63,771 nucleotides of DNA from NCBI GenBank assembly GCA_028279585.1, contig JANQNL010000013.1, forward strand, positions 1 to 63,771, read 5' to 3'. Made by a program: the position numbers and the translations under genes. The notes below the pieces were generated by a model, which was not told the DNA's origin, made no database searches, and worked only from the letters and a program-made list of their open reading frames with translations. Positions 42,620 through 51,943 of this stretch are shown piece after piece; the first letter of the stretch is position 1; the number at the start of each line of letters is the position of its first letter. This DNA comes from Thermoplasmatota archaeon. Lineage in GTDB: Archaea; Thermoplasmatota; Penumbrarchaeia; JANQNL01.

Positions 42620-42883
42620 ATGTCTAGACGTACCAAGAAAGTCGGGTCCTCGGGCCGTTTCGGTCCACGCTATGGCGTAAGTGTCAAAAAGAGGATCAAG
42701 AACCTTGAGGCCAATCAGAAGAAGGGCCATGATTGTCCAAGATGTCATTACAAGAAGGTCCACAGGGTCTTCTCTGGAGTGTGGGAGTGTAGCAGGTGCG
42801 GTAACACCTTCGCAGGTGGTGCCTATACCCCAATGACCGGTCCTTACAAGGGTAAGAAGGCCCTTTTCACTGAGGACAAGTGA
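42620..42883 (+). CDS. rpl37ae: 50S ribosomal protein L37Ae (eL43)
   Basis: Zinc-binding large-subunit protein. 87 residues: MSRRTKKVGSSGRFGPRYGV, then a C4 zinc ribbon DCPRCHYKKVHRVFSGVW ECSRCGNTFAGGAYTP (split here for length) with CxxC...CxxC. ATG 42620 has AGAGGT upstream; the frame is open further 5' but that part overlaps rrp42 and is not conserved. Located between rrp42 and rpoP, as in many Euryarchaeota. Confidence 0.95.
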   Translation: MSRRTKKVGSSGRFGPRYGVSVKKRIKNLEANQKKGHDCPRCHYKKVHRVFSGVWECSRCGNTFAGGAYTPMTGPYKGKKALFTEDK

Positions 42884-42911
42884 AAGAACTTCCAAACTAT
42901 AGGTGAGCATC

Positions 42912-43046
42912 ATGTACAAATGTGGTAACTGCGGCGAACCTATCCGCTCTGACATCAATACTGTTGGGATCCAGTGCGAAAAGTGTGGGTCCAAGGTCTT
43001 CTACAAGGAAAGACCTAACATGAAAAAGGTGCTAAATGCCCGATGA
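42912..43046 (+). CDS. rpoP: DNA-directed RNA polymerase subunit P (Rpb12 homologue)
   Basis: A 44-residue RNA polymerase subunit, here complete: MYKCGNCGEPIRSDINTVGI followed by QCEKCGSKVFYKERPNMKKV. The zinc ribbon CxxC (4-7) ... CxxC (22-25) and the basic end with KxRP are characteristic of RpoP/Rpb12, which stabilises the RpoB-RpoD-RpoL-RpoN assembly. ATG 42912 has TAGGTGAG upstream. Its end overlaps the pcc1 start by 11 bases. Identification rests on the cysteine pattern, length and operon position. Confidence 0.9.
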   Translation: MYKCGNCGEPIRSDINTVGIQCEKCGSKVFYKERPNMKKVLNAR

Positions 43047-43305
43047 TGCCAGGGATCCTGCGGTGCTGACAACATCCATTACTATCAATATATCAGGTTT
43101 GGATGAGCACCAGCAAGAGGACCTTGCCAGGATAATGTTGATGGAGAACGAGGGCCAGCTAGGGGTCGACTGCAGTGATGGAATGAGGATCTCTGTTACA
43201 GCAGAAGATATATCAAGAACTAGGGCCTTGGTGAACTCAACGATGAAATGGCTGCATTGTAGCATGAAGATCAGAGGATCGATATGTCCAACTGACAGAA
43301 CATAG
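43036..43305 (+). CDS. pcc1: KEOPS complex subunit Pcc1
   Basis: Small subunit of the KEOPS complex, which with Kae1 makes the tRNA N6-threonylcarbamoyladenosine modification; Pcc1 dimerises the complex. 89 residues with SITINISGLDEHQQEDLARI, ISVTAEDISRTRALVNSTMK and the CSMKI end expected for the family. The start at ATG 43036 overlaps rpoP by 11 bases. Its place after rpoP and before prefoldin beta is conserved. Kae1, Bud32 and Cgi121 genes are outside the window. Confidence 0.88.
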   Translation: MPDDARDPAVLTTSITINISGLDEHQQEDLARIMLMENEGQLGVDCSDGMRISVTAEDISRTRALVNSTMKWLHCSMKIRGSICPTDRT

Positions 43306-43313
43306 GTGGTAAT

Positions 43314-43658
43314 ATGGAAATGCCTTCGAAGATGGAAGACCAGATAGCTCGTTACGAACAGATGAGGGGACAGCTCCAGATGATAATGGAGCAGAAGTAC
43401 CACATGTCCAACCAGATGAAGGAGATGGAGCGGGCCCTGGAAGAACTTGCTGATGTGGATGAAGAGACCCCAGTATACAGGAGCGTTGGCTCCCTTCTGA
43501 TCAAGGCCCCTTCCCCAAAGGAGCTCGAGGCGAAGCTCACCGAAGAGAAGGAGACCATCGAGGTCAGGCTCAAGTCCATGGAGAAGCAGGAGCAGCAGTT
43601 GACCGAGAAGGTCAAAGACCTGGAGCAGGAGCTCCAGAGTGCCATGCAGGGTATGTGA
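43314..43658 (+). CDS. pfdB: Prefoldin beta subunit
   Basis: Subunit of the jellyfish-shaped chaperone that passes unfolded proteins to the thermosome. 114 residues: two long coiled coils (~5-50, with DQIARYEQMRGQLQMIMEQK, and ~72-112, with EETIEVRL-type heptads KEKETIEVRLKSMEKQEQQL) flanking a beta hairpin with TPVYRSVGSLLIKAP. Overlaps the upstream region of the DHH gene. The alpha subunit is not in the window. Confidence 0.94.
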   Translation: MEMPSKMEDQIARYEQMRGQLQMIMEQKYHMSNQMKEMERALEELADVDEETPVYRSVGSLLIKAPSPKELEAKLTEEKETIEVRLKSMEKQEQQLTEKVKDLEQELQSAMQGM

Positions 43659-43659
43659 A

Positions 43660-44646
43660 ATGAGCACTGACAACAAGCTCATCACCCTGGAAGAGACCGT
43701 CTCTATACTTGAGCAGTGGAAGGACGATAAGGTCCTGCTGCTGTTGCACATCAATTGCGATATAGATGCATATGCTTCAGCCGTGGCCCTGTCGACAATG
43801 TTCAAAGACGTTCAGATAGCAACACCCTATTCTGTGAGCCACCCTGTCAAGCGGATCTCACAGGACCACGAGCTCAAGGTGGAGGAACTGTCGACCTCCG
43901 AGGGCTTTGACCATGTGGTCGTTCTAGATTCATCATCACTGGTCCAGATAAAAGGTTTCGATCTTCTGAAAGAAGATGTTCTTATCATAGACCATCATGC
44001 GAGCATCGGTGATTGGGAAGGCAGGCCTTTGTATTCTGCAAAAGAGACCTCCAACGCAGAGATCGTTTTCCAGATCCTGAAGATGTTAGATGTCGAACTG
44101 ACAGATGAGGTCCGGTCCATGCTCATTGCTGGTGTCGTGGCCGATACTGGTAAGTTCAGGTACGCAACACCAGCTTCATTCAACGCGATCAGCGAGCTGC
44201 TTGAGGGCTCGAACATCACCATGGATGAGGTCTTCCAGGTCCTAGAGGACGAGAGCACACCAGATGCCTCCCGGACCATCGCTGTGTTCAAAGGCATAAA
44301 GCGAATGCAGTACACCAGGGTCGGGGAGCACATGATAAGCACTTCCACCATCGGCTCGTTCGAGGCTGCAGTGTGCAGGGCGCTACTTCTTTGTGGTTCC
44401 GATATCGCCTTTGTCCAGAACACCAAGAGCCGCAATGCTGTACGGATAAGTGGTAGGGCAAGACCTGCTATGGTCAGGCAAGGGTTCAGCCTTGCCGAGC
44501 TCTTCAGCCAGATGGGCGAGGAGTTCGAACTTCAGGGTGGTGGACACGATGGTGCTGCTGGGCTGAACGGTCGCGGTGATGGCGACAGGATGCTTCGCAT
44601 TGCACTCGAAAGGGCCAAAGAGTTTCTCGATGGCCTTGAGAAGTGA
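43660..44646 (+). CDS. DHH/DHHA1 family phosphoesterase (NrnA/RecJ-like)
   Basis: A 328-residue two-domain phosphoesterase. DHH domain: motif I LLLLHINCDIDAYASAVALS (Asp residues ~34/36), VVVLDSSSLVQI, motif III VLIIDHHASIG (~110) and a further Asp in VVADTGKFRYATP. DHHA1 domain near the C-terminus: GGGHDGAAGLNG (~293-304). Family members degrade short oligonucleotides or cyclic dinucleotide products, or act on pAp; which is the case here is open. Start ATG 43660 just follows prefoldin beta. It closes the superoperon. Confidence 0.88.
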   Translation: MSTDNKLITLEETVSILEQWKDDKVLLLLHINCDIDAYASAVALSTMFKDVQIATPYSVSHPVKRISQDHELKVEELSTSEGFDHVVVLDSSSLVQIKGFDLLKEDVLIIDHHASIGDWEGRPLYSAKETSNAEIVFQILKMLDVELTDEVRSMLIAGVVADTGKFRYATPASFNAISELLEGSNITMDEVFQVLEDESTPDASRTIAVFKGIKRMQYTRVGEHMISTSTIGSFEAAVCRALLLCGSDIAFVQNTKSRNAVRISGRARPAMVRQGFSLAELFSQMGEEFELQGGGHDGAAGLNGRGDGDRMLRIALERAKEFLDGLEK

Positions 44647-44657
44647 CCTACATAATT

Positions 44658-44666
44658 CTTATATCC
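44658..44666 (+). promoter_or_regulatory. TATA box of the first surface protein gene
   Basis: TTCTTATATCCC ~43 nt before ATG 44707; expected start ~44688. Confidence 0.45.
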
Positions 44667-44706
44667 CATTGCGATGTTGATATCCTTCTCTGGATGGAGA
44701 GCTCTT

Positions 44707-47700
44707 ATGATCGTTGATCACCCCCGAACAGCCACCGTTTTAGCGGTAATTATCATGGCCTTACTGTTCATCCATGTCATTGGGTATACGGTTGAGGTTG
44801 AGGGCTCCACGGCATCTCCATTCATTGATGTTGTCAATATCACATTCACAGGTGACCCATCAGCTGGTGGGGAGACAATGAACTCTTCCATGAGCATCAT
44901 CTTGGACATCACCAATGGCCCTAGCACCTTGGTTGCAGGGGCCACACTCTCCATATCACTTGAATACGAGAACGGTATGATCGAGGACCTGGCCGGACCA
45001 ACGCTGGACCGTTTGCTTCCCAAAGCCGCGACCCAGGAGACGTTCTTTGATTGGGACCCGATGTACTCTGGGGTCGTGGATTACAAGGTCGTGGTCGATG
45101 GACTTGCGATCGGCGGGAAGGAAGTTTCGGATGAACTACAAGGTACCATTGTCATCCAGGATGTCCTCTTGGTAGGTGTCAAGGACGTGCAACTCTCATC
45201 ACCGTTCAAAGGCAAGGGTGCACTTGGCAAATATCCAGAAGGTAAGTACAATATCACGGTCATTCTTGACAACATTGGCAATGTCCCTGTTAACCAAGTC
45301 AGCATGACCTGCAGGTTGTTCGATGATGTCGGTATCCTGCTCGACACGCCAAGACACCTCATCGACCAACCCATTGGCCCTATCGGTGTTCCGAACTCGA
45401 CACCGTTCCTGACGGCCGGGACATATTACATCGATTGTGTTGTCCATGGCCACACTTCGGTCAATACCAGTTTCCTTGTGGAGGATATCGAGGAGCTTTC
45501 GGTAATTGACCTCAATCTTGAGCATCTCAAGAGCTACTCGTTCATTGACCATGTTCTCAATGCTACCATCAAGAACACTGGGAACCTGAACCTTACCAGG
45601 AACCCGGGCGAACTGGTGGTGGCAAATCTCTCTATCTATAAAGGTCCAACAGAGTATCTCAACGACTCCAAGCCCCTTGACATCAGTGGTCTTTACCAGC
45701 CTGGGAACGAGACAACTGTAGAGTTCAAGAAATGGACCCTGTATGATGAAGGAGAGTACACTATCAGGGTCTCTACTAACTATACACATGACATCGGCTC
45801 GATGGAGATGGTCCGTACCATCTACATCATCAATTCCACCAACATCGGATTGGAGATACTAACTCCCGTTGCTGGGACCTATTCCACAGAGGACACCTTT
45901 GGTATCGAGGTGGAGCTGTCCAACTTTGACGGGATAGAGCCATCCACCATCTCGGTTGAGGACCAGGACGTCAGGATGATCCTTTCCAGGGAGGACCAGG
46001 TCGTCCATGATGAGACGAAGAACGTCGATGTTGCACCGGATAGCACAGTGAAGGTTGACATCGATATCACCGGTCTTTTCCCATTGCAGCCGGGTGAGTA
46101 TCTGTTGAACGCCACTTTCATGGACCAGGCGAGCTTGCTCAACCTCACGGTCCTCGAAGAGGTGGGTGGTGTGAACGGGACCATAACTGGTGCGAGTGAA
46201 GGAATTGCAGTTAAGGTGTACGATGGTACTACATTGGTGAACGAGACCCTGACAGTTGTCGGTGGGGCGTTCGATATCTGGGACATTCCTGTAGGTCAGT
46301 GCTTGGTCCAGGTCGAGGATTACCTATACACATCCACACCGGTCGATGTCAATGTCGATCCGTTCGTCTACTCGATGGTGAACAACATCAGCCTGTCGGA
46401 GAGGCCATCTGGTCGTCTCACGGTCCGTTCCAATATCAACGATGCCACTGCAACTGTCGGAGATGCGCTATCTGCACCCATGATCAATGGGTCCGTTAGC
46501 TTCGAGAAGGTAGTGGCAGGTACCGTGAGCGTCTCTGTGCAGCGGCCAAACTACTCCACCAACACCTCGAACGTCAATGTAAATGTTGGGGGAGACCATC
46601 TTGTCTGGTTGAACATCACAGAGCTGGACCAACCAATATCGACCGACCCCGCAGATGGGGCCACCGATGTGGAGATCGACACACCGATCACCATCACTTT
46701 CGAATCCCCTATGGACTTGGATTCTGTGAACACTTCTGTGGACCTTTCTCGCACAGGTGTGTCCGGCCAGAGCCTCATAACAGGAATATCCACAACCGAT
46801 GACCTCACCTTCGAACTTTCGCATCCTGAACTTGTCAGAGGGGCTGCGCATGAGCTCTTCATTAGCAGTGATGTTGTCGATATCAATGGGTCAAATCCCC
46901 TTTGGAAGGACCACGTGGTCACGTTCACGACCAAGGATTGGGATGACATTTCGATATCCGGTCATATCACTGATAGTGCAGGTGGACCATTGGGCGGGAT
47001 CGAGGTATCTGCCGGGGGAGCGCAGACTACATCCGAGGTCACGGGAAGCTTCACCCTGGTCCTGAACATTGGAGCCTATTCGGTCGATGATCTTATCATC
47101 GTAGCTGATGGGACCTCTCAAAGGTATTCTTCATCTAACACGGACCTTGACCTTGTCTCTGGTGTTGATGTGTCCAATATCGACTTCACTTTGAACGAGC
47201 TCGAACCTGGTTTCGCAATGACCCCATATGGACAGGGACGTGTCCATACGGATATGGAGCTGTACATCGAGTTCACAGGTGATGTGAACCTGTCGACCTT
47301 GGGGATATCCATGAGCAACCTGTCTCGGTCAAGTACGATCAATTCAACAAGCTCCATTCAGCTTGTTGGGCCAACAGGCGTTGTGGACATGGATGTGATA
47401 TCCTTGACCAACTCGTCCATCACACTGAAGCCAGAGATGGAACTGACGCCGGACAAGCTGTATACGCTGACCATATCCGACTCGATAACGTTCATCAATG
47501 GGGACAAGGTCTTGGCCAGGCCAATATCCGTTGACCTGTATACCTTCTTCACTATCACTTGCAGTGTTGGCGATGTCCCAGATTCATTGATGCCGGAAAG
47601 CCCAGTGGAACTGCGGTTCTCACACGACGTCGAACCCTCGGCGATCTCCGCCTCCATCTCTCCAACGGCACCGGCTATCAACAGGTCCTATGACAATGTA

Positions 47701-48672
47701 TCGTTCACAGTTTCCCTGTTCTACGACCTCGCAGCCGATGTCGATTATCAGATCACGATCGAGCCGTTCACACATGAGAACGGGTCCTTCTCAGGCATGG
47801 AGATCAACATAAGCACAAAGGTCTCAACCTCCACACAGACCATCTCGATCCTACCGATCAATGGGTCGTTGGATGCTGGTTCGAACCTCCTATTGCAGGG
47901 ATCGACCCGGGGCATGCCAGAGGGGACGGACGTCGAGGTAACGGTGGATGATAGGACCTACCATGCACAGGTCCACAACAATGCTTGGTCGGTCGTGGTC
48001 GAACTACCGGACAAGGATGGGGAGATTACGGTCCATGTGGTGGCAGATACACCTACGTCGCCATCGGATACCATCACCATCGAACTTGAACAAAGTGATG
48101 ATGGGGAGATCCTCCCCATCTGGGTCATAGCGTTGATCATCTTCATCATCCTGCTGACATTGCTTATCATCGTCTATGTCCTCATCAGACGTGGAGGGAA
48201 GGAGAAGGACGATGATGATGATGAGCCGATCTCTATCGTAGAATGCTCCAACTGCGGTTCATTGGTCAATGCATTGACACCGGACTGTCCCGAGTGCGGC
48301 CATGGAATGACGCTGGAAGTGTTCAGGTGCTACGAATGTGGCGCGAGCATCGACATTGATGACGAGGTCTGTCCAGAGTGTGGTTCAGAGCTTCATGTGG
48401 ATGAGCCAGAGAAGACCGTTGATGAACCGCTCTTCGATGCGGACGGTCGACAGATCATCGAGCCAGAACATCGGAGCAAGGTGCCCGAGGATGTCGAAGA
48501 GATCACTGATGATGTGGAACCAGCTACCGATGGGTCTGACCCAGAAGAAGACACTGATGAGCCTGCGACCGACCCTTCTGAGGATGAGGAGATCGAACCG
48601 GTAGAAGAGCCCCCCTCAACCCCAAAAAAGGCCAAGAAAGGGCGGAAGAAGGGAAAGAAGCGAAAGAAGTGA
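44707..48672 (+). CDS. Giant Ig-domain surface protein with cytoplasmic zinc ribbons and basic tail
   Basis: A ~1321-residue exported protein. Signal sequence ~8-30 (TATVLAVIIMALLFIHVIG); CARDB-like repeats over ~40-480; a carboxypeptidase-regulatory-like module (~500-570, GTITGASEGIAVKVYDGTTL); and several Big_5/SbsA-like Ig domains opening with TDPADGATDVEIDTPITITF (~655) to ~1140. A membrane helix (~1137-1159) is followed by cytoplasmic ECSNCG, CPECG, CYECG and CPECG zinc ribbons (~1180-1228), an acidic linker and the basic end KKAKKGRKKGKKRKK. I chose ATG 44707 (GGAGAG 7 nt upstream) over ATG 44674. Part of a cluster of three surface genes on this strand. Confidence 0.82.
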   Translation: MIVDHPRTATVLAVIIMALLFIHVIGYTVEVEGSTASPFIDVVNITFTGDPSAGGETMNSSMSIILDITNGPSTLVAGATLSISLEYENGMIEDLAGPTLDRLLPKAATQETFFDWDPMYSGVVDYKVVVDGLAIGGKEVSDELQGTIVIQDVLLVGVKDVQLSSPFKGKGALGKYPEGKYNITVILDNIGNVPVNQVSMTCRLFDDVGILLDTPRHLIDQPIGPIGVPNSTPFLTAGTYYIDCVVHGHTSVNTSFLVEDIEELSVIDLNLEHLKSYSFIDHVLNATIKNTGNLNLTRNPGELVVANLSIYKGPTEYLNDSKPLDISGLYQPGNETTVEFKKWTLYDEGEYTIRVSTNYTHDIGSMEMVRTIYIINSTNIGLEILTPVAGTYSTEDTFGIEVELSNFDGIEPSTISVEDQDVRMILSREDQVVHDETKNVDVAPDSTVKVDIDITGLFPLQPGEYLLNATFMDQASLLNLTVLEEVGGVNGTITGASEGIAVKVYDGTTLVNETLTVVGGAFDIWDIPVGQCLVQVEDYLYTSTPVDVNVDPFVYSMVNNISLSERPSGRLTVRSNINDATATVGDALSAPMINGSVSFEKVVAGTVSVSVQRPNYSTNTSNVNVNVGGDHLVWLNITELDQPISTDPADGATDVEIDTPITITFESPMDLDSVNTSVDLSRTGVSGQSLITGISTTDDLTFELSHPELVRGAAHELFISSDVVDINGSNPLWKDHVVTFTTKDWDDISISGHITDSAGGPLGGIEVSAGGAQTTSEVTGSFTLVLNIGAYSVDDLIIVADGTSQRYSSSNTDLDLVSGVDVSNIDFTLNELEPGFAMTPYGQGRVHTDMELYIEFTGDVNLSTLGISMSNLSRSSTINSTSSIQLVGPTGVVDMDVISLTNSSITLKPEMELTPDKLYTLTISDSITFINGDKVLARPISVDLYTFFTITCSVGDVPDSLMPESPVELRFSHDVEPSAISASISPTAPAINRSYDNVSFTVSLFYDLAADVDYQITIEPFTHENGSFSGMEINISTKVSTSTQTISILPINGSLDAGSNLLLQGSTRGMPEGTDVEVTVDDRTYHAQVHNNAWSVVVELPDKDGEITVHVVADTPTSPSDTITIELEQSDDGEILPIWVIALIIFIILLTLLIIVYVLIRRGGKEKDDDDDEPISIVECSNCGSLVNALTPDCPECGHGMTLEVFRCYECGASIDIDDEVCPECGSELHVDEPEKTVDEPLFDADGRQIIEPEHRSKVPEDVEEITDDVEPATDGSDPEEDTDEPATDPSEDEEIEPVEEPPSTPKKAKKGRKKGKKRKK

Positions 48673-48784
48673 CCATCCAGTGCTTCAGATGCGCCTCCTA
48701 CTCCATTAAGTATAATAGGCAGGGGCCCTCATTTTTAAGGTCTTTTATCCATTGCGAAACACATTTATTAAGTTGTAAATCCGT

Positions 48785-48833
48785 CCTATATAAAATTAAG
48801 GGTAACCTTTATATCTATAGGTTTTTATAATAT
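48785..48833 (+). promoter_or_regulatory. A/T-rich promoter region with several TATA boxes
   Basis: CTATATAAAA (48786-48795), CCTTTATATCTATAGG (~48806-48821) and TTTTATAATATG (~48823-48834) lie before ATG 48867. The last gives a leader of about 20 nt with GGGGTG. Confidence 0.5.
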
Positions 48834-48866
48834 GAGTATTATCCACCAATGATTGGGGTGTATTTT

Positions 48867-51662
48867 ATGCGAGCCAAGGCTTTGTCGATTGCACTCGTGA
48901 CAGCTCTTCTGGTACTTTCAGCGTTCATCATGGTCTCCTCTGGAGAGGAGATCCTCGGTGAGAACGGGACTACCGGAACTAGAAATGCGACCATTGATAA
49001 CATCAATGTCGACTCTGTGAACGTTATCGGAATCACCGCTTACGGTTACTTCGGATGGGACGAATGCACTGTTTCCGTCGATGTGACATCAACGTGGCCA
49101 GGTGGTATCCAGAACGCAACATTGAACCTTTCGATCTATGACTCCAGCTCTCTGGTGTTCGCTGACGAGACCAACTGCTCCGCAGAAGGTATCACGCTCG
49201 AGAACACACAGACCTTCAACACCAGCTGGACACCACTGGGTGATGGACAGTATCACTTCAACTTCTCTGTCCACTTCGATGACAATGTGACCTGGGAGAA
49301 CGTCTCTTTTGACTTCCAGCAGATCATCGATGTCGAGGCTGTGGCTGACACCCCATATGACGATACACAGCTGATCCTTCCAGCCAATGTTGACATGAAC
49401 TTGAAGGCCACCAATCGTGGGAACGATGACATTACGAGCATCCCATATATGGTCCAGGTCTACGAGGATGGAGGAGGTATGGTCTCCAATGAAAGCGATA
49501 CCATTGACCTTACAGGCAGTCCACTTGCATCAGGTGCCACCCATCCCTTCACATACGATTGGACCCCGACCGGGTTCGGTGACTTCAGGTTGGTCTACAC
49601 ATACAACTGGACCGACTTCAATGCGTCCAATAACATGGCAGAGACCACCATCAACCTTACCCAGGCATGGGATGGTAACTTCACCATCACCATCAAAGGT
49701 ACGGTCACGGACCTCCTTACCACAGACGTCATCCAGGACTGTCTGGTGGAAATAAACGGGACCATGCATTCCACCAATAGCAACGAGACCGGTGCCTACA
49801 ACTTCACCGACCTGAACCTACCAGGTGGTCTGTATGACCTTGTGTTCACAAAGGCCGGTTACGATGTGATCATCGTTGAACTCAACGTCTCCGACAACGT
49901 GACCTTCGTCGAGGATGTTGCTCTAAATATGTCCACAGCACCACTGGGTACCATTGCCGGTGTTGTCAACGATGGTCTCGCTGGAGCCCTTGCAGGCGCC
50001 ACAGTGACCCTTTATAATGAGACCGCAGAAGTAGACTTCGAGACGACCAATACCACTGGTCACTACACCTTTGACGATCTCGAGGCCGGAACCTACAGGC
50101 TGACCTTCTCCGCTGTCGGTTACTCAACAGATGAGAGAACTGACATCGCTGTGGATGGTGCGGTCGTCAATGTAGCGACCATCACACTCTACGCCCTTGC
50201 TGACATCGATGTCAGCTTCTCCATCCCCGATGGTGATGACGGTGTTGACCCCAACGAGGAGTTCTTCACCATCGAGTTCAGCCAGGCCGTGGACACCGAT
50301 ACCATCAACGTCTCGACCTTCTTCATGCAGGAGAGGGGCGGTGCAGTGGTGGCCGGTGACATCGACCCATACTCTGATACCGAGATAGATTTCCTTCCAG
50401 ACGCTCCTCTTGCAGAGGGCAAGTGGTACGATGTGACACTGACCACTGATGTAAGGGATGCCAACGGCGCACCGTTCCTGGCAGCTGACTGGGTTTCCTC
50501 CTTCAAAACGCTTGGCGGAGAGATAACCATCACCATGATCACCCCTGTCAACGATGCCACGGACGTTGCGCTCGATACAGCTATCGTCATAACATCTTCA
50601 GCACCTATCAATGCCTCGACATTGACACCAAATAGCACGCTCACGCTTGCTATGAAGGGCGCTGCACTGGGAGTCGACTTCACCTTGAGCCCTGATGGAA
50701 TGACCTTGACCGTCATCCCATTGGACCCACTCATCGAAGGCACCCATTATGAGATCGTTCTTCAGAACGTCAAGACCGTTGACGGTGAGAACATCGAGAT
50801 CACCTTTGCCTTTACGACCATAACCACTGTTACGACAGCAACCGTGACCGGTGTGCTCTCGAACGAGACCGGTCCGCTGGCAGGTGTCACGGTCTACCTC
50901 CAGAACGATGACGACCCTAGCACGAACTATACCACAACCACGACAGCAACTGGAACATTCACGTTCCTGGATGTCGAGCCTGGTAACTACACCATGGGCA
51001 TCATCGATGACGAGAACACCATGATCCCCGAGCAGGTCCAGGCAGGATCTGGTGTGACAGAGGACCTTGGTCCTGTGGCTGCCAGCGAGATCACGCAGCC
51101 TGTTGCTGGTGGAGACGGCGAGGAAGACAACGACCTCCCACTTTGGGTGATCATCCTACTCATCGTGCTTGGTGTCATCTGTCTTATCCTGTTCATCCTT
51201 CTGATAGTCGCTGCAGTCATCATGGGCGGCAAGAAGGAAGAGGTCAGCGAGGAAGGCGGCACGGTCAGGGCCTCTACATCCCGCGAATGGGATGGCGGCG
51301 GTGACTTTGGCGATGTGGACGCATCCACCTTCCAGTGCCCCAACTGCGGTGCATACGTCGACGACGAGTGCATAGAGTGTCCAGAGTGCGGTGTCGAATT
51401 CGAGGATGACCTCTTCGAGTGTCCGAACTGCGGCGCTACCCTGGAGTCCGAGGCAGAGGTATGTCCGAACTGTGACTACGTCTTCGGAGAGGATGAGGCG
51501 GAGGAGGAGGAGGATGAGTACTACGACGACGAGTATGATGAGGAGTCGGAGTACGACGAGGACATCGACGTCGAGGTGGAAGAGGAGGACGACTACTCCT
51601 ACAATACTTCGTATGACGAAGAGGACGATTACGACTACGATTACGAGGATGACGATTACTGA
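48867..51662 (+). CDS. Giant Ig-domain surface protein with zinc ribbons and acidic tyrosine tail
   Basis: A ~931-residue exported protein: signal peptide ~3-25 (KALSIALVTALLVLSAFIMV); CARDB-like modules (~40-285); two carboxypeptidase regulatory-like beta-sandwich modules (~290-450, GTVTDLLTTDVIQDCLVEIN and TIAGVVNDGLAGALAGATVT); Big_5-like Ig domains (~455-650, ATDVALDTAIVITSSAPINA); a further regulatory-like module; and a membrane helix (~757-786). The cytoplasmic tail has QCPNCG, ECPECG, ECPNCG and VCPNCD zinc ribbons (~822-872), then ~55 residues almost only of Asp, Glu, Tyr and Ser. ATG 48867 is preferred (GGGGTG upstream) over ATG 48849. Confidence 0.82.
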   Translation: MRAKALSIALVTALLVLSAFIMVSSGEEILGENGTTGTRNATIDNINVDSVNVIGITAYGYFGWDECTVSVDVTSTWPGGIQNATLNLSIYDSSSLVFADETNCSAEGITLENTQTFNTSWTPLGDGQYHFNFSVHFDDNVTWENVSFDFQQIIDVEAVADTPYDDTQLILPANVDMNLKATNRGNDDITSIPYMVQVYEDGGGMVSNESDTIDLTGSPLASGATHPFTYDWTPTGFGDFRLVYTYNWTDFNASNNMAETTINLTQAWDGNFTITIKGTVTDLLTTDVIQDCLVEINGTMHSTNSNETGAYNFTDLNLPGGLYDLVFTKAGYDVIIVELNVSDNVTFVEDVALNMSTAPLGTIAGVVNDGLAGALAGATVTLYNETAEVDFETTNTTGHYTFDDLEAGTYRLTFSAVGYSTDERTDIAVDGAVVNVATITLYALADIDVSFSIPDGDDGVDPNEEFFTIEFSQAVDTDTINVSTFFMQERGGAVVAGDIDPYSDTEIDFLPDAPLAEGKWYDVTLTTDVRDANGAPFLAADWVSSFKTLGGEITITMITPVNDATDVALDTAIVITSSAPINASTLTPNSTLTLAMKGAALGVDFTLSPDGMTLTVIPLDPLIEGTHYEIVLQNVKTVDGENIEITFAFTTITTVTTATVTGVLSNETGPLAGVTVYLQNDDDPSTNYTTTTTATGTFTFLDVEPGNYTMGIIDDENTMIPEQVQAGSGVTEDLGPVAASEITQPVAGGDGEEDNDLPLWVIILLIVLGVICLILFILLIVAAVIMGGKKEEVSEEGGTVRASTSREWDGGGDFGDVDASTFQCPNCGAYVDDECIECPECGVEFEDDLFECPNCGATLESEAEVCPNCDYVFGEDEAEEEEDEYYDDEYDEESEYDEDIDVEVEEEDDYSYNTSYDEEDDYDYDYEDDDY

Positions 51663-51892
51663 TCCGTCATCTTCGGACCCTTTTTTCCTTATTGTTAATA
51701 GCGATAGCGCTGGGCGAAGATACGAAAAAAGACAGCTCTGCGGGATAGAAATACTATAATGTTAGTTATCTATAACCTAACAAAAAATATATTTATAGCA
51801 TACTTTATATCATCTAACTTGCTACTGTACATACTCTGGCTACGCGCGTACACGTGTATTATGTGTTGCATTCCACTACACATGAACAAAAA

Positions 51893-51905
51893 GAGTATAT
51901 ATAGG
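51893..51905 (+). promoter_or_regulatory. TATA box of the TSP3-repeat gene
   Basis: AGAGTATATATAGG, ~45 nt before ATG 51944. The remaining gap 51663-51890 is A/T-rich with an imperfect palindrome GTTAGTTAT/ATAACCTAAC (51762-51780). Confidence 0.5.
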
Positions 51906-51943
51906 AAGGAGCGCAAGATTACCCCAAGCGGTCGGTGGTAGAC

